DNA of 64,000 nucleotides from NCBI GenBank assembly GCA_963678705.1, contig OY783220.1, positions 5,415,001 to 5,479,000 of the forward strand, read 5' to 3'. Shown one piece after another: positions 35,461 to 48,972 of the stretch. Under the pieces are notes generated by a model. That model saw only the letters and a list, made by a program, of their open reading frames with translations, searched no databases and was not told the origin of the DNA. Positions within the stretch are counted from its first letter, which is position 1. Each line of letters starts with the position of its first letter. This DNA comes from Panorpa germanica (lineage: Eukaryota > Arthropoda > Insecta > Mecoptera > Panorpidae). The position numbers were made by a program, and so were the translations under genes.

Positions 35461-35825
35461 GTTAATGTTGGACGCTTGTGTCAACGTTCACGTTGGAAGA
35501 AGTTCGGGCTGTTGTCGGTCTTTTGACCAGCGTCAAGAAAGATTTTTCTACCCCCACCACACACTTAATTCACATGTCATGCACTTCTGCATGAATCGTC
35601 CAACAAAGGAAGGTTTAATACTTGAAAGTTTTTGTTAAACAGTGTCAGTGTCAATAATATCAACAAATTAATAAAATAAATAAATCATTGAGATCAAATA
35701 TTCGTTCCACCGTGTAGCAGGAGACTTGCCATGTCAATCTTACGATATTTGACTCACACGCTGGAGGTAAGCATTTGAATCAAACGTTCACCACATCATC
35801 TGGAGCCGGCTTAAGTAGAAGCGAT
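35461..35825. repeat. dispersed repeat, composite copy
   Basis: The first part (GTTCGGGCTGTTGTCGGTC ... CACTTAATTCACATG) resembles 55365-55447. The last part (TTCGTTCCACCGTGTAGCAG, GACTTGCCATGTCAATCTTA, CATCTGGAGCCGGCTTAAGT) matches 39890-39985. It may be a SINE or part of a larger element. No tRNA-like A/B boxes were confirmed. Confidence 0.5.
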
Positions 35826-38800
35826 CGAGTGGTAAAGAGAAATGTTTGCCATAAGCTCCAAAATTCGATTCAATTATGATTAAATGCAATTCATTTGGAT
35901 TTGAGAAGTTAAAAAAGGTAATTTTAGAACAAAAAATAGAGAAGTAGGAAAGGCCTGCAGTATTATATATACCATGGACATTCAACATCGTAATCTGGCA
36001 CTGCTTAACGCGTATATATTTACAAATAAATAATTCTTATTCATAAAAACTTTTTCTGGTTATACTATTGTACACATGAAAATAAAAATGTTTTCAAATA
36101 CAAAATGATATACAAGTAATATTGAAACTTGAATAAAAATTCACTTAAAATATGTGTTGTATATATTTTTTGATATACGTATACGTGAATGTGTATAACT
36201 ATATAAGTATGTGTATGTAATAAGAATAAATTTAATAAAGTGTATAAAGTCCCTTCCCTTCTTTCATAAACACACAATAAAAATAATACAATAAATAATA
36301 AATAAATCGGAACACTTTTATCTTTATGTTCCTAGTTTAGTTTTATTAGAGTTAAAGTTGAGCCACACGAAATATAAGTTACAACAAATACGAGTTTACC
36401 ACTACTACTGCTAAATAAATCACAAAATAGTTTCTGCATGATAGAACACTTTGCTAATGTTATATTTAATATATGTATTAATATTTTGTTCTCGTTTCGT
36501 AAGTGCTATATATTCTATAGCAAAAGTAGAACATTTAGATATTAATTAAAATGAAAACACCAATATGCATTTATTAACATCAATTTCAATCAAAAATTGA
36601 AAAATCGACCCCTAAAAAGTGAGCACACAAACCCATTATAACAAAACTTTAACATAATGTCCTTAAGCTACTACTACAGATTTGAACTGCAAAAGAATTG
36701 CAATATTTAGCTATTTAAATATTTAAATGTGTGTTTAATTCTTTACTATAATTTGCTACAAGCTTTACATACGATAAATAATTTAATTAGTGTTTAAATT
36801 AATGTTCAGAAAGTGTATAGAAAATAAAATATAAATTAACTTGAACGTAATTAAATATATGCATTGATTAATAATTAAAATTTATTGAGCTAGTAGCTGA
36901 AGTTTACCGCTATAAAAGTGGTGTCTAAAACATAGTATAAGAGTGGTATGAGAAACCCTTAAAATCGGCCCATTAGCAATAAAGTCTGTAGAACAAGTAG
37001 AAACCCTTTTACGAACTACTCAAACGAACAGAATATTATATAGAAACCAAAACTTAATCAACAAGTTAACTTGTTAGCTTATTAGTTCAAAATAACGAAA
37101 CCCACAATGTACAGGAATAAAAAATGAAGACTCTTAGTGTAGCAGGAAGCTGGAAACTGGAAGCTGCTTGCTGAGAGCGTAATATTGTTACAAGAGTTTT
37201 ACAAGTTTAAAGTTATTTTGTGGTAAATATAAAACATACATATAATATATCTATATAGAAACAGTAGTAGATATACCATATCTTTATGCGACCTTTGTCG
37301 TCATCAAAGTACTCCTACAGCATTCCTTTCTTTGGTCTTCTTAATTAATATTAAATTATTATGTGTAACCAAATTTAATGATACTGTATATGATTTAGAA
37401 TTAGCAAGAAATAATTTTTGAAGGTTTGTCGTCTATTTTACAAGTTAGTGTTATGCTTTATTAAACAGATGTAGCTTGTAAACGTCTCGTAGTAATACCA
37501 ACAGCGTTCATAGCGGATCACATGCAAAAAAAAACGTAAAGGTAATCTAAACGAAATAATACAAAAACATTTGTTGTCATAGTTTTATGTTTGTTAATAC
37601 AATTATATTCGTTATGTTTACTCATCATAACAACCATCTTTTTACAGAGCTATCTAACCTTACATTTTGAACTTGTGATGTATTTTATGTCCTGTAGAAA
37701 TCGTGTTTTATTGACGACATAGACTTTAATAAATTCATTATGTGCTTTTTGTTTCTTTTGAAATATATTTTAAGCTTACTTGCCTACTTACTTTTTTATA
37801 TTTTTAAATCAAATAAAAAATCAGTATGGACTTATTCTTAATGGCTGCCAAAATAATTTTACAACATATCTATTTAATAAGTAATCTATTTACAGTTCAG
37901 AAACTATAAAAAAAAAGCTTTCTAAACCAGAAAAAATGAAGCAATTCTATAATTACTGAAAAAAGAATATTATATATTTCATTAAGATTTAGAAAAATCA
38001 ATGAATACAAAAAATTGTCGCGTTGGTGTCTGGTCGCTTCATTTGACTCTTCAATCTCTTTAATTTTAAATTTGTGTTTTGTATTTTATCCCATAAAAAG
38101 TAAGTTAATAAACAGAATATTTACTCACTATAACAAAACATAAAGTTTATATAAAGCGGTTATGATTCATATCATGAAACAAAGAACTAGAAATAGGAAC
38201 AACTCGTAATGGTCCTAGTACAGTGCTTGAATTATTAAACTGAATGCTTTATATTAATAGAGTGGTGGAAAACCTTTTTCTCATGACGGTACACTTATAA
38301 TTTTAGTGGTTTCACAGTCAGAAACAGAACGAAGAAACAAACAAGTATTAACTTGTTTAAGGCTTGAAAAAGTTAATGAAAAACGGTAAATGAATAGTTC
38401 CAAAGCATCTTCATGTTTTACATTCATATTTAATTTCATATTTTCATATCATAGACATATCATTTTCATTTTTTGATATCATAACTTTATAATATTGTCT
38501 TTATATAAATCTAACAATTCCATTTGTATTTCATAGACTGCTTTACAGATATTAAGTGAATAAAGTTGAACTGCTAGTTCTTCAAAGTAAGAAAACGTTT
38601 AACAGCTATGTAACTATAAGTTAAAATATTTCATATAAATGTGCCAAGCACTCATGGTCGTTCCAAACATATGGCTTCACTTCATTCCATTTGGAAGAGG
38701 TTAAGAGAAGAAGACAATTTTCACATTCACGATAGGTTTTTGGAGTGACGTCTTTCAGTTTGACAGCATGAAAAGATTGTAGGTGGCTGACAGTTATTAA

Positions 38801-39889
38801 ACTTTATCCGGGATGATTCAGAACTGAGTTTGAACTTTGCTTTGCATAGTTTTCCGTGAATAGTATTCATATTTAATCTTTAAATTTTCTAATACTGGAT
38901 TAGCATTATTAGCATGGCATACGATTAACCTAAATTAGTACTGACTACAAGCTAGTGAGCAAGAAAAATAGTGTTCTCTCATGCCTCACAAACTATATAT
39001 GTTTCACCAGCAGCACTTCTTGTGTGTGTTCCATAGCCATAACATTGCCGAAGCGAAATGATGGTGGTCAAAAGTTCTTCTACCGGATGTTCTTAGGTCA
39101 ATAGCGGAAAACGACATATAAAACCACCAATCTTATGACAACTTTACAGAAGCGTGTCTTCCTAAATATTTTTATCAATTGATAAAACAACAAAAGGTTG
39201 TAGGTTCTCCATCCCTGAATAGCAGTACAATAAACATCGTGGCGAACACGTTCCCAGCAGTTTTTATGCGGTGTTTCTTATATTTTCTTTTTTATTTATC
39301 CAACAAAATTAAAATATCTTCTAAGAAACGGATGTTAAACACATACTTGAACGTTTAAGTGCCAAGTACACTTGCACCGAGCACGAAGTATGGGATTTAG
39401 AAGCTATTAAATATAATTGGTAAAATATATTTTTATTTCTAATAGTTTATGTATAGCTTTTAGTTATTAAAATTTGAATTTAATAATCGTAAAATAGTGT
39501 GAAACTAAAACACCAAAACGAATTGCTTTTACGTTCTAAGTTCAAAGTGAACCAACAAACCCATGCTGCGCTGGTTTGTTTGAATGTATTAACTTTTGTT
39601 CATTGTTCCAATTCGGTTGGGGATTTTAAAGAAACTAGATTTAATCTTGCTCAATATGTGCAATGTACATATTTAGAAAAACAAAATTCTACGGTATAAA
39701 TATAATAGGGCAAAACTAAATGCTAAGTATGAAACCCTAGCTTAATTACTCTGGTTTATTTTAGGATGTACAAAAAGAAAGGTTTCAAGACCAATAATTC
39801 TCTTTTGTTGTATTCTTTATTTAGTTACAACTCTCGCATAAGTCTCTCAATTTGTTCAGGGTCGCTTTCAGTTATGGCATAAACGGATC
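35826..39889. other. no recognisable feature
   Basis: Very AT-rich sequence. Frames at 35788-35988 and 36065-36277 (-) and at 39499-39699 (+) have no recognised domain or flanking splice signals. Confidence 0.5.
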
Positions 39890-39985
39890 AAACATTTGTT
39901 CCACCGCGTAGCAGGAAACTTGCCATGGCAATCTTCTAATATGTGAGTCATACAGCATCGTCTGGAGCCTGCTTAAGTAAAATGT
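39890..39985. repeat. dispersed repeat, partial copy
   Basis: It shares TTGTTCCACCGCGTAGCAGG, AACTTGCCATGGCAATCTT and CGTCTGGAGCCTGCTTAAGT with 35700-35822, with an internal deletion. Confidence 0.6.
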
Positions 39986-41266
39986 TACTTGCATTGAAAG
40001 TAATTCTCATTTTGTGTTTTGTGACAAGAAAATTCCTTTTTATTATTTCTTTTAGTAATTAGATGAAATAGGTTGCCGTCTTATTTTGTGATATTTTATA
40101 ATTAAACTTCATTTCTTAAGAAACTGTAATCTTCTTTTATGTACTTATAATATACTACTCGATTAATACCGCCAGAGTATTATAAATAAAATACAATAGC
40201 CTAATAATGGCTATAGATGTCTATAGATTCTCTACTTAGAAGACTATAGTACCAGAGGGAGATCGAAGGTCGGAGATCGGAGGTTGAAGGTCCCACCCAT
40301 TAAAAGATTAATAAGACAAAAAGATCGTACAACATCTCGAATGAACAGGGAACAGGGAACAATGGGAGCAAACCAGGAACACATAAAATGGGGAAACGTT
40401 CAATAAAAATATGAGAGTCATCAGCGAGTGATTAGGAAACTACTGAATGGAGGGAATATTTGAAAATATTCGATTTCATAACCTAATTATTTCTATAGTA
40501 AAATTAAATTGAACAAAAATTATTCTGTGTTAATCTTTCGTAATTGTTAAATGTTAAATTAAGCGCGAAATGTTATGGTCTGTTAAAAGTTTTTTTACTG
40601 GTTATGAAAAATATTTCTGCTTTCATGTAATTCTATGTAAGGTACAGTACAGACTGGTGCGACATTAATAAAACTCTTACTTATGCTATTTTCAAAATTC
40701 TAGGTAGTATTTTTATGAAACAAAAATGTTTTATTTCTAAATCAGCACATCTAAAGAAATTACGGTTTTGAAGGTCATCTCGAACAAAAGAGTCTTTAAT
40801 ATAATCTCTGTGACGTTTTTTATAGTTGTGTTTAGTAAATAAATAAAAATATTTGAAAATGGTGTTTAAATGGACAAATGAAATAAACCTGAACAATAGA
40901 CCTGTGTTAAATAACTGAGTTATTCTTTTTTCTTTAAGGTAGTTGGATCGTGGAATGACTTTTCAAAGGATTTTAATAAAACTTCATTTAATTGCTCTTT
41001 AATTAATTATAAGACATATTGACCTCAGGTCGATTAAAATTTACCACTCCATTATTGAGAAAAACGATATTAAAGTTTTGTTATTTTAACACAGGCTCTT
41101 ATGGGAAATAGTAATTTCAATGTTATTTTTATCGAATAAAATAAAAACGATTCAAAGGAATTCAATAAAAATTTAATATATTATAGAAACAGTAGTTATT
41201 AATCACATAAAAAAAAATGGAAATTATTGTCCACGCCATTACAGAAATAAAATTTTGTAAACATTG
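39986..41266. other. no recognisable gene
   Basis: AT-rich. Purine-rich words (GATCGAAGGTCGGAGATCGG) occur near 40260. A segment near 40640-40670 (GGTACAGTACAGACTGGTGC) is loosely like the arm of the palindrome at 41588. The minus frame 40681-40896 is not recognised. Confidence 0.4.
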
Positions 41267-41413
41267 AAAATACGTGTATATACGTGTATGTATGTGAATA
41301 TACGTGTAGATACTATTTACATATAGTGAGAACAGTGAGAATACGTGAATGTATATACGTGTATACGTGTATGTATGTGTAGATACTATTTACATGCAGT
41401 GAGAACAGTGAGA
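41267..41413. repeat. two-unit tandem duplication, 73-bp period
   Basis: AGATACTATTTACATATAGT followed by GAGAACAGTGAGA ends at 41340 and recurs, with GCAGT for TAGT, ending at 41413. Both units are preceded by TACGTGTATGTATGTG. It lies 175 bp before the palindrome. Confidence 0.75.
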
Positions 41414-41587
41414 CTGTACTTTCACAAAAGTTTTTAACGAGACTATTTGACACTAACGTTCCAGCTACATTATAATTTTAGGTTGCTGAGTTATACTTTT
41501 GAGCATGACTATCTCGGACCAACTACCTTAAAGCAGGTTGAAGGAATTCGTTCGAAATATGAAAGCTTCCAACGTATTAAGTTGCTT

Positions 41588-41808
41588 TACTTAAAAAATA
41601 ACAATTCTTTATTTATATTCTTCACTTTTTATCCAAATAAAATCTTATGTATGGTACAGATTGATGCGACATTCAACATTTGTTGTAAGAAGTTGTAGAA
41701 GAACTTCTTACAACAAATGTTGAATGTCGCATCAATCTGTACCATACATAAGATTTTATTTGGATAAAAAGTGAAGAATATAAATAAAGAATTGTTATTT
41801 TTTAAGTA
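41588..41808. repeat. perfect inverted repeat, 107-bp arms, 7-base spacer
   Basis: Positions 41588-41694 are, base for base, the reverse complement of 41702-41808. The spacer is GTAGAAG. There is no mismatch in 107 bp, in contrast to every other repeat here. The left arm lies in the plus frame 41447-41698, which stops in the spacer. The outer flanks stop matching immediately. Possible causes are a very recent fold-back or inverted duplication, a gene-converted hairpin, or an assembly or template-switch artefact. Confidence 0.95.
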
Positions 41809-42702
41809 TCGTACATCTGGTTAAAAATAAAACAAGAACTGGAACTAAAAGAGCACTTGTAAGATGGTAAAGATAATACGGAATGAACTTGAAACACACT
41901 CTAAAATTTTAAAATCATTCCTTATACCTCTTGAAATTGTTAAGGGTTTAAGTAATTTGAATCGAGCATGTGTTTTGTGGCATTGAATGACAAGCTATAA
42001 AGCAGAGGAAACCAGGCACTGAATTTATCTAGAAATAGAGTGCAGCAAAATGAGTACAATGTAATAAATACTCGTTAATTAATATAATATTGATAAAGAA
42101 ATTGCGAAATCAATGGCAAGCATAATACACATGCGTATACAGTTATTTTTGTTCTTTTTCGTTTGTAGGTTGGCAAACTTTCGTGCACAAACATATTTGC
42201 AAACCATCTGATTATTTAAAGTCGGTGAAGTACGCAGTCGATTCGGATTTGTGGTGTCAATTAAAATTAATTCGGTATTAAATTGAACTTTAAATTACAT
42301 GGCTAATCAGAACATTTAACCAAATATTCAAATGATACTAGACTCTAGAAGTATTAAGTAACTTAAATATTATTATATAATATATAAATTTACCAATTAG
42401 TGTCTAATATTGCTGTTGTAATATAGGAAAATAAAACGCGAACGAATATCTAAAACATTATTATGTTATCAAATTTTCTTTTTAGAAATTGGTTAACTAA
42501 TATGTCTGTTAAATAATTACAAAATTTCAGCAGTAACTAATTTTATTTACTTCAAAAATTACAGTTTAGTGAAACCATGTACAATGACAGCTCTTTCGCA
42601 TATGTGTGTAGCCAACTCATAAGATGCCTATAAATCTGATAATCCTCAGTATTTAATCTAATTAAAGTATTTAATCTAATAAATAGAGTATTATAAAATT
42701 AA
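41809..42702. other. no recognisable feature
   Basis: AT-rich; nothing supported. Confidence 0.45.
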
Positions 42703-42902
42703 TTATATATAAAAACTCAACCCAAGTATGTTTGTGGTCGCAATACTCGAAAAGTAGTCGGTCGATTTACTTGAAAGTTTGACACTACGTTGCTTTCTTT
42801 CGTTTCTTCCAGATGATCGTCGTCTTTTGTATCTTTTATTTACATTCCTATTTATTTCATATCGGACTTAGCTACAGTGATGCTTTGCCCGGTTTAGCCA
42901 GT
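42703..42902 (+). mobile_element. Helitron-like short element, degenerate 3' end
   Basis: It starts TATATATAAAAACTCAACCC and carries the segment AGTAGTCGGTCGATTTACTTG, then TTTATTTCATATCGGA. It ends GCCCGGTTTAGCCAGT. The layout matches 51743-51980, which ends in the canonical CTAG-T. The 3' CTAG has become CCAG and the hairpin is eroded. Confidence 0.42.
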
Positions 42903-43919
42903 TCTATATAAAACCAATTGAACGGAAGAACACTTATAACTTCATTGACAAAAGATAATGAAGATAAAATAAATAAATAAAACAAATTTGTCAATGAGGA
43001 ACACCAGGAAATACCCTAAAAAAGTAGAAAAAATATAAAAAAGTCATAAGGGCCTAGCCCCTCCCATCCCATTCATAAACAAGATGCGTCTCTACCATAT
43101 AAATATATCTATATAAAGATGCCATATTATGAATATCTTTTAAGTGTTTTTTTCTTTGTTTTTACAAAGAACTATGCCGCAGAGGGGTGCTCCAAGCTAA
43201 GAGCCCCAAGGCCTCAGGCCCCCTGTGGGTCTTTTCACTTTTAAAGACATAATACAGTTACAACATGTTAAGTTACTTTTTTTATGATTCTGAGGAATAT
43301 GATATACCAGAGACGAGGCTAAAACAATGATAGTCCAAGGGTTTTTTATAAATACTGAATTCATTTTATATAAACACATCATCTTAAAGCAATTATAATG
43401 CGCAGTGCAATTAATATTATTGATGTGATAATTTACTAACATAAATAACTTTTTTTTAAGTTCTTTAAACCTATTATTTCTATCAAGTTTTTAAAATATT
43501 GCCTAAAAGAAATCTAGGGAATTATTTTATAAATACTTGTCAGTAAAGATAAGAATTCTAAGAAGATTCAATGTTTATTTATTGCAGCTGTAAACAGTAC
43601 CTGGATTATACATTTGACTAGCTCAAGTAGAAGTGCAGCACAGATGGAATAGAAAAGAGAAAAGATTACTAAAAGAGGAATAGAATTCAAATAGAAAATT
43701 TCGAAAGGAAGAGAAAAGAAGTAAAAAAGCAAACTCGGATGAGGTAAATCGAGTAACCGAAATATAATAGAAGATACAAAATAAATTGGTATACGGACAT
43801 AGCAGACAACAAAAAGGGAAAGGATAAAAGTGATACAATAATAATGGTAAGTCAAAATAAATAAATAAAAAAATAAATCAACTATAATCAGATTCAAAAG
43901 TAATCATTGTAAAACTCCA
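42903..43919. other. no recognisable gene
   Basis: Minus frames 43197-43442 and 43568-43897 are unassigned. The purine-rich plus strand of 43640-43860 could be part of the LINE-B copy that follows, but no motif supports it. Confidence 0.35.
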
Positions 43920-44185
43920 GCTCAGGGACTTTGGATCATATTATATTTGAATGCATAAATTATAGTTTAGAAAGATAAAAATTCAATAGTGAAATATTAA
44001 ATGTGATTAAAACTTTTTCTGTTATTACGAAATTTTTGTTAAGTCATTCAAAATTAATTGGTGAATTATTTAAATATTTCGAAATTGGTAAAATAGAGTT
44101 ATAAAATGTGAAATATGTATAAAAACTGTTTGATGGTGGCTATGACGAATAAAAGTCAAGGCAAATAAATAAATAAATAATAGTA
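43920..44185 (+). mobile_element. LINE-B polymerase C-terminus and 3' UTR
   Basis: In one plus frame the sequence reads TLDHIIFECINYSLER, a stop, then KFNSEILNVIKTFSVITKF, LLSHSKLIGELFKYFEI and GKIEL followed by a natural stop. The DH(I/L)(I/L)FEC motif is the usual C-terminal knuckle of insect LINE polymerases. The UTR carries GGCTATGACGAATAAAAGTC and ends in AAATAAATAAATAAATAA. Only one in-frame stop disrupts about 60 codons, so this copy is less decayed than that at 17850. The rest of the polymerase is missing. Confidence 0.75.
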
Positions 44186-45439
44186 AGACTCAGAATGGGC
44201 AGTGAGTAAAAGGAAAACATATACTGCAGAGTGTATAAGAGACGTTACGATAAAATAAAGAGTAGTCTGGAAAACTCTGGAATTTTGAATAGTTTTTCCT
44301 TGATTAATTAAATTTAGGTAAGAATTAAAAGAATGTAAATAATAGATTAAGATAAAATAATGTAACGGCTGACGGTAAAAACATTAATAAAGAAATACAA
44401 ACCAGCTGTATATAGATTACGATTCAGACTCTGATTAAAAACATGACTTGCCCTCAGACTATAAGACGTATTTTTTAACTTCACTAATAGGGTGTGTGAC
44501 TGTATTTAGCCTCATGATTTATTGCGGGGTTGCTGGGAATTAAATTATGAGATACGAAACATAAAATAGCAAGGAGGTGCCCTTTTGTGTTTTAAAATTA
44601 CTGTAATATATAAGGAGTCAAATTATGAGAAAATTCTTAAGATATTACTATTGACTATAAGAATATTAAATGATTTACGATGAAAAATAAAGAAAACGAT
44701 AGAGAGAGAAATTTTTAATACTAAAGGATATACTTGTATTACGTAATCTGTAACGGTTTTCGAGATATTGGAGTGTGAAATTAGAAAAGGATGTTGTTAT
44801 TAAAATAACTTTGAAATTTCTTCCAAAAAAAGGAAACTCTTTTAGTACGGTCATTCAAACAAAAAGAGTTGCCTTTCTTATTCATTCATTTGTGTTAAAT
44901 GTCTTTTAAGTCTGTTGCCTAAATTATATATACTACTTTAAATAAGCCAAACTGAAATAAAGATTTGGATTGTAATTTTATTTTTGTATGTGCTAAAAGA
45001 GGGTAAAATAACTACTTCTATTTGGTGTTAAGATTAACTTATGTGTAGCTTAAATCTAAAGAAAGTAATATAAGTATGTTTTTACTTTTGTAATCGTATA
45101 ATATTTGGCATTGGGTATTTTCCATACAACTTTATTTCTGTGGTGAATTAGCATAATGTACTGTTACTTTTATTTTCGTGGTACGTAATTTTGGAATTAT
45201 AGTCTCGCACTGTGTGAAGTGCAAGTCTATGCTGTAAACTGGTCTGTGTTGCAATGGAGTGAGTGACCATGATGGATGTCCAACAGATTGGAATTCCACA
45301 CGTTCCATTCCATCACGCCACCGCTCGGTGTCTGTGAACACCCACCCTTTCTTCTAACCCTTAATTCTATAGTTTATAAAGATACACATGTATTTCTGTA
45401 GTTTCGCGCAGAAATTTCAAAACTAGTGACAAAATATAT
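44186..45439. other. no recognisable gene
   Basis: AT-rich to 45120, then a slightly GC-richer minus frame (45341-45132; contains VGHPSWSLTPLQHRPVYSID). I do not recognise it. It could be decayed transposon coding sequence. Confidence 0.3.
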
Positions 45440-45705
45440 TTTTATTTTAATGTTTTTGCCATTAATCTTTACATTCTTCCCCATAAAATCATTGAATTAC
45501 ATATCATTGTAAATAATTACATTTCATTTGTGTTTCTTATTCTACATTCTAATTCATAATTCATTAAAAGAAAAAACAATACAACCCACATAAATAAGCT
45601 TAAACTACTATTACAATTCTCTCTTCCTCTCTCCTGTTTCTACTCTGCCATTCCTTCTCTTTCCTCGCTCTTTCTCTCTATCTCTGCCACTAGTGAAACA
45701 ATATA
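45440..45705 (-). mobile_element. LINE-A fragment, second 3' UTR type
   Basis: TTTAATGTTTTTGCCATTAA and ACATTCTTCCCCATAAAA correspond to the words at 9160-9200 and 61530-61570. The block TTCTACTCTGCCATTCCTTC, then CTTTCCTCGCTCTTTCTCTC, is the antisense of the LINE-A tail. Confidence 0.6.
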
Positions 45706-45788
45706 ATTTTGATAATTACATAATAAATATAATATAATTAGGAAAAAAGAAATAATATAGTTAACTAATGGTTTCATAAAATAGAAGG

Positions 45789-46025
45789 TTTCACAACCAA
45801 TATGTGAAAAATGTAATAGCCCATTAACAGTAAAACATATTATTCTTCAGTACTTCAAATGCACATCGCACACACAAAACTGTAATGTGCATTAAGATTA
45901 TAATCAGATATTTGAAAACAGAGAAAGTTTAAAAAACCTGTTTAACTTTATCAATGAATCTAATTTAATCTCTTTACTTTAAATACCCATACTCGTATTT
46001 ATAAATTGTAAATTATGTATGTCAG
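45789..46025 (+). mobile_element. LINE-C 3' end
   Basis: TCACAACCAATATGTGAAAA, AGCCCATTAACAGTAAAACA, CAGATATTTGAAAACAGAGA and AATACCCATACTCGTATTTA match 3895-4145 and 59131-59452 in order. It is cut off after AAATTATGTATG, so the terminal UTR and poly(A) are missing. Confidence 0.7.
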
Positions 46026-48972
46026 GGTGGAACGACCGCAGTACGCAAACTTTAACCTTAACCTTTACCAATTGCATTAGTTATATTTGACAATTTTCAA
46101 TTAGTTTATTGCATTTAAAATTTCTCTACAGTTGTATTAAATAAATATTGTAATTATTTATTGCTTTGCGTAGTTCCACAAATTTTTACAGAGTTTATTT
46201 ATAATTAGTAAAATATTTCCACAATATTTTTATACCTTAAAAGCGTTGGACACTGCTTGTGTATATAATTTCAAGTTCAATTTAATCTTATCACTAATGT
46301 AATTTATTTCCAAAAAAGGACTTATCCCACTTCCACACCAAACTGTTCATATGAATATGTATTACTATTATTATGAAACTAATATGGATAGGCAACCCGT
46401 ATCGACATATAAACTTCTGTTCTAAATCAAAGTGTTTTGTTCTGGTTTCGTTGAACGACGAAGCGACAACGGCAGCGAACAATGACAGCCCTTTATTCTC
46501 GTGTGAGTCTCGCATATTAGAGACTGTGTACGGACCAAAGATAATTAGTCAAAGCAAAGAGTAAAGCCAATTCGATTAATCTAATGTACATCTGAGTGTG
46601 GTAGTGTGCGTGAACTCCCAACAACATACGTGATGTGAGCGTGACACTATTATATTGATAATTATGTTCAGAATACAAGAACATAGGAAACAAAACGTTT
46701 GTAGTAAAAAATTACTACGAATTAACACATGAATGATTATGGTTATAATGATTTCTATTATGCCGCGATAATACTACATTGTACAGATACTATTATGCTA
46801 AACAGCTGTAATGAGTTGAATGGGAACAATTCAGTGGGTTAGTCTCAAAGAACAGCGTGATAAAGATCTTGTTGCAAATTTGTGCTTTTCTGCTTTATAT
46901 GTACTTTAACTAAATTGATTTCAAGTTTTGTGTCTTGAGATTTATAATAATTAAAGAATAAGAATAAGAAAACCAAAAAATATATTAAATAAAGAAAATG
47001 TGTTAAATTTACAAGGGATGGAATATAATCTGTGATAAATTTACATCATTGATAACTTTAAACACGATAACGTGAAGTTGATTATAAAATTGACAGGTTG
47101 GAGAGAATTTATTCTGAGAATTAGTCCAAACTGAGATTTTTCAAATGGTTACTACTTAAAAATTACACAAATTTACACTAGCAAGAAGAAATTCTCAACT
47201 CTGAATAAAAACAGAATCTCCGAAATTCCAAATTATCACTAAACGCAAATACGCTTACTTAAGGCACATTCCAGTCCAGAATTAAAGTTGGTTAATTGAT
47301 GAAAAATTAAAAATTGAGTTGGATATACCATTGCGTTCAGCTGTCTGGCTGAGTAAATAAGTTTTTTGATAAAAAATTTATAAATTATCGTAAATCGTTA
47401 TCCAAAAGAGTTGGCTAGTTACTTTGATATAATTTGTCAAAAATATTTCTATTTACTATTTAAACAGAAAACAATTTGTTAAACAGCTTATACAGTTAAT
47501 TTATTATGTTATTTAAAAGAATTACAAAAAGGTTTCAAAATTTATTGCGAGGTGATGTTTTAATAACTTTTTGGCCCTTTTCTCAATTTTACAAAAACCT
47601 CAACTAGCCATCTTCGATTCTGGACGTTTCATTTAACATAACTTTAATATTAATAACTTTAATATAATTAATTTTTAATATTATTTATTCGCTGGTATAA
47701 TTTTAATCATAGGTGCGCAAATAGAGGTTATCGATCACGACCTTACTAATATAAAATATGTAGAACAATATTAATTCAACTTTAATTTCACTTCTCGTAT
47801 AGTAGATAGTTGTTCTAGAAACTGGACCATCCAGCCTATGGATGTATATATAACAACTATGACATCACTATTATTTTTCAATTTACATCTCATTAAATTG
47901 TTCTTTAAAATGCTAATATCTTTTTTAATATCAGGATTAAAAACTAACACGATATGTAAAGCTTAGCTTAAATATTTTTACTTAAATATATATACAACTT
48001 AATTATGTGCCAGTATAATATTGTCTGGAAATCAGCAATGATTTTAATATAAAAGTTTACATGTGAATTGAACCATCACTGACGCGTCGCTGTGGTGTTG
48101 GCTTTGTTTGAGTTCCTAACGAATTACCCCTCAACTCAATGAGAAACTCAAACACTTTTTGTAAAGTCTGGTACGTATCATTAGATATCAACAATTTGTT
48201 AGTAAAGTAAAGTAAGTACTAACGTTTTGAAATCAAAGGATCAGACAGACAGACAGATACTTTGTTTGAGAAGTGTCTGATTCTATCAAAAAAAAAAGTA
48301 TCTTTGTTTAATAATGTATGTATGAGTATATATAATTTATTTTGTTCACGATCTTAATAATCCTAATAATTTATTACATATAACCAATTCATTTGACACA
48401 AGTTAAGGTTTATCGAACATAAAATTTTCAACTGTAAAATGACCTATTTCTGGATTAAGACCTTTCTAAATATTATAGAATTGTAAAGTTCCTTAACCTT
48501 TTCAGATAAAATATGTCGAGTAGCATAATAGAACATTCAAAGATGGGAAGGTTCGATACCGCTGGCCTATGTAACAGTATATACAAAATAAATATTCTAT
48601 TTCTATTTGTGTCAACAATTTCCTTTCTAGTTTCCTAATTTTCTTGGTATTATTGTTTTGCTTGCTTATTGATGTTATAGTTACATGACACAAATATTAC
48701 GACCGTCAGAGTATTTATAAAGAACAAATAAAAACGTTTACATTGGTCGAAACTCGAAATGTTGTTTGACTTTTGACCCAATTTGCTTTATATCTTTAAT
48801 CTATCAGATTTGATATCTTTGTAATTATGTGTTACTGCTATTTGGATCTATGAATACTCTCAGTGCATCGCTGTGACTTCAATCCGGTCTTGACTATGAC
48901 ATATTGCAAGGGAACAGAAGTGCATATTCTCAGAATGATGATGCTCAGCACTTACACATTGCTGAGTGAAAC
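46026..48972. other. no recognisable gene
   Basis: AT-rich. A short GACA tetranucleotide run sits near 48245-48258. Overlapping opposite frames at 46294-46564 and the minus frame 48502-48693 are not recognised. Confidence 0.5.

Noticed and set aside
41447-41698. Plus frame of 83 codons running into the palindrome
   Set aside because: It ends inside the palindrome spacer, and its C-terminal third is only the inverted-repeat arm.
45132-45341. Minus frame with VGHPSWSLTPLQHRPVYS
   Set aside because: It looks protein-like but matches no family I can name, and it is short and isolated.
48540-48560. GGTTCGATACC resembling a tRNA B box
   Set aside because: No A box, acceptor stem or cloverleaf could be built around it. 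No tRNA was found anywhere in the window.
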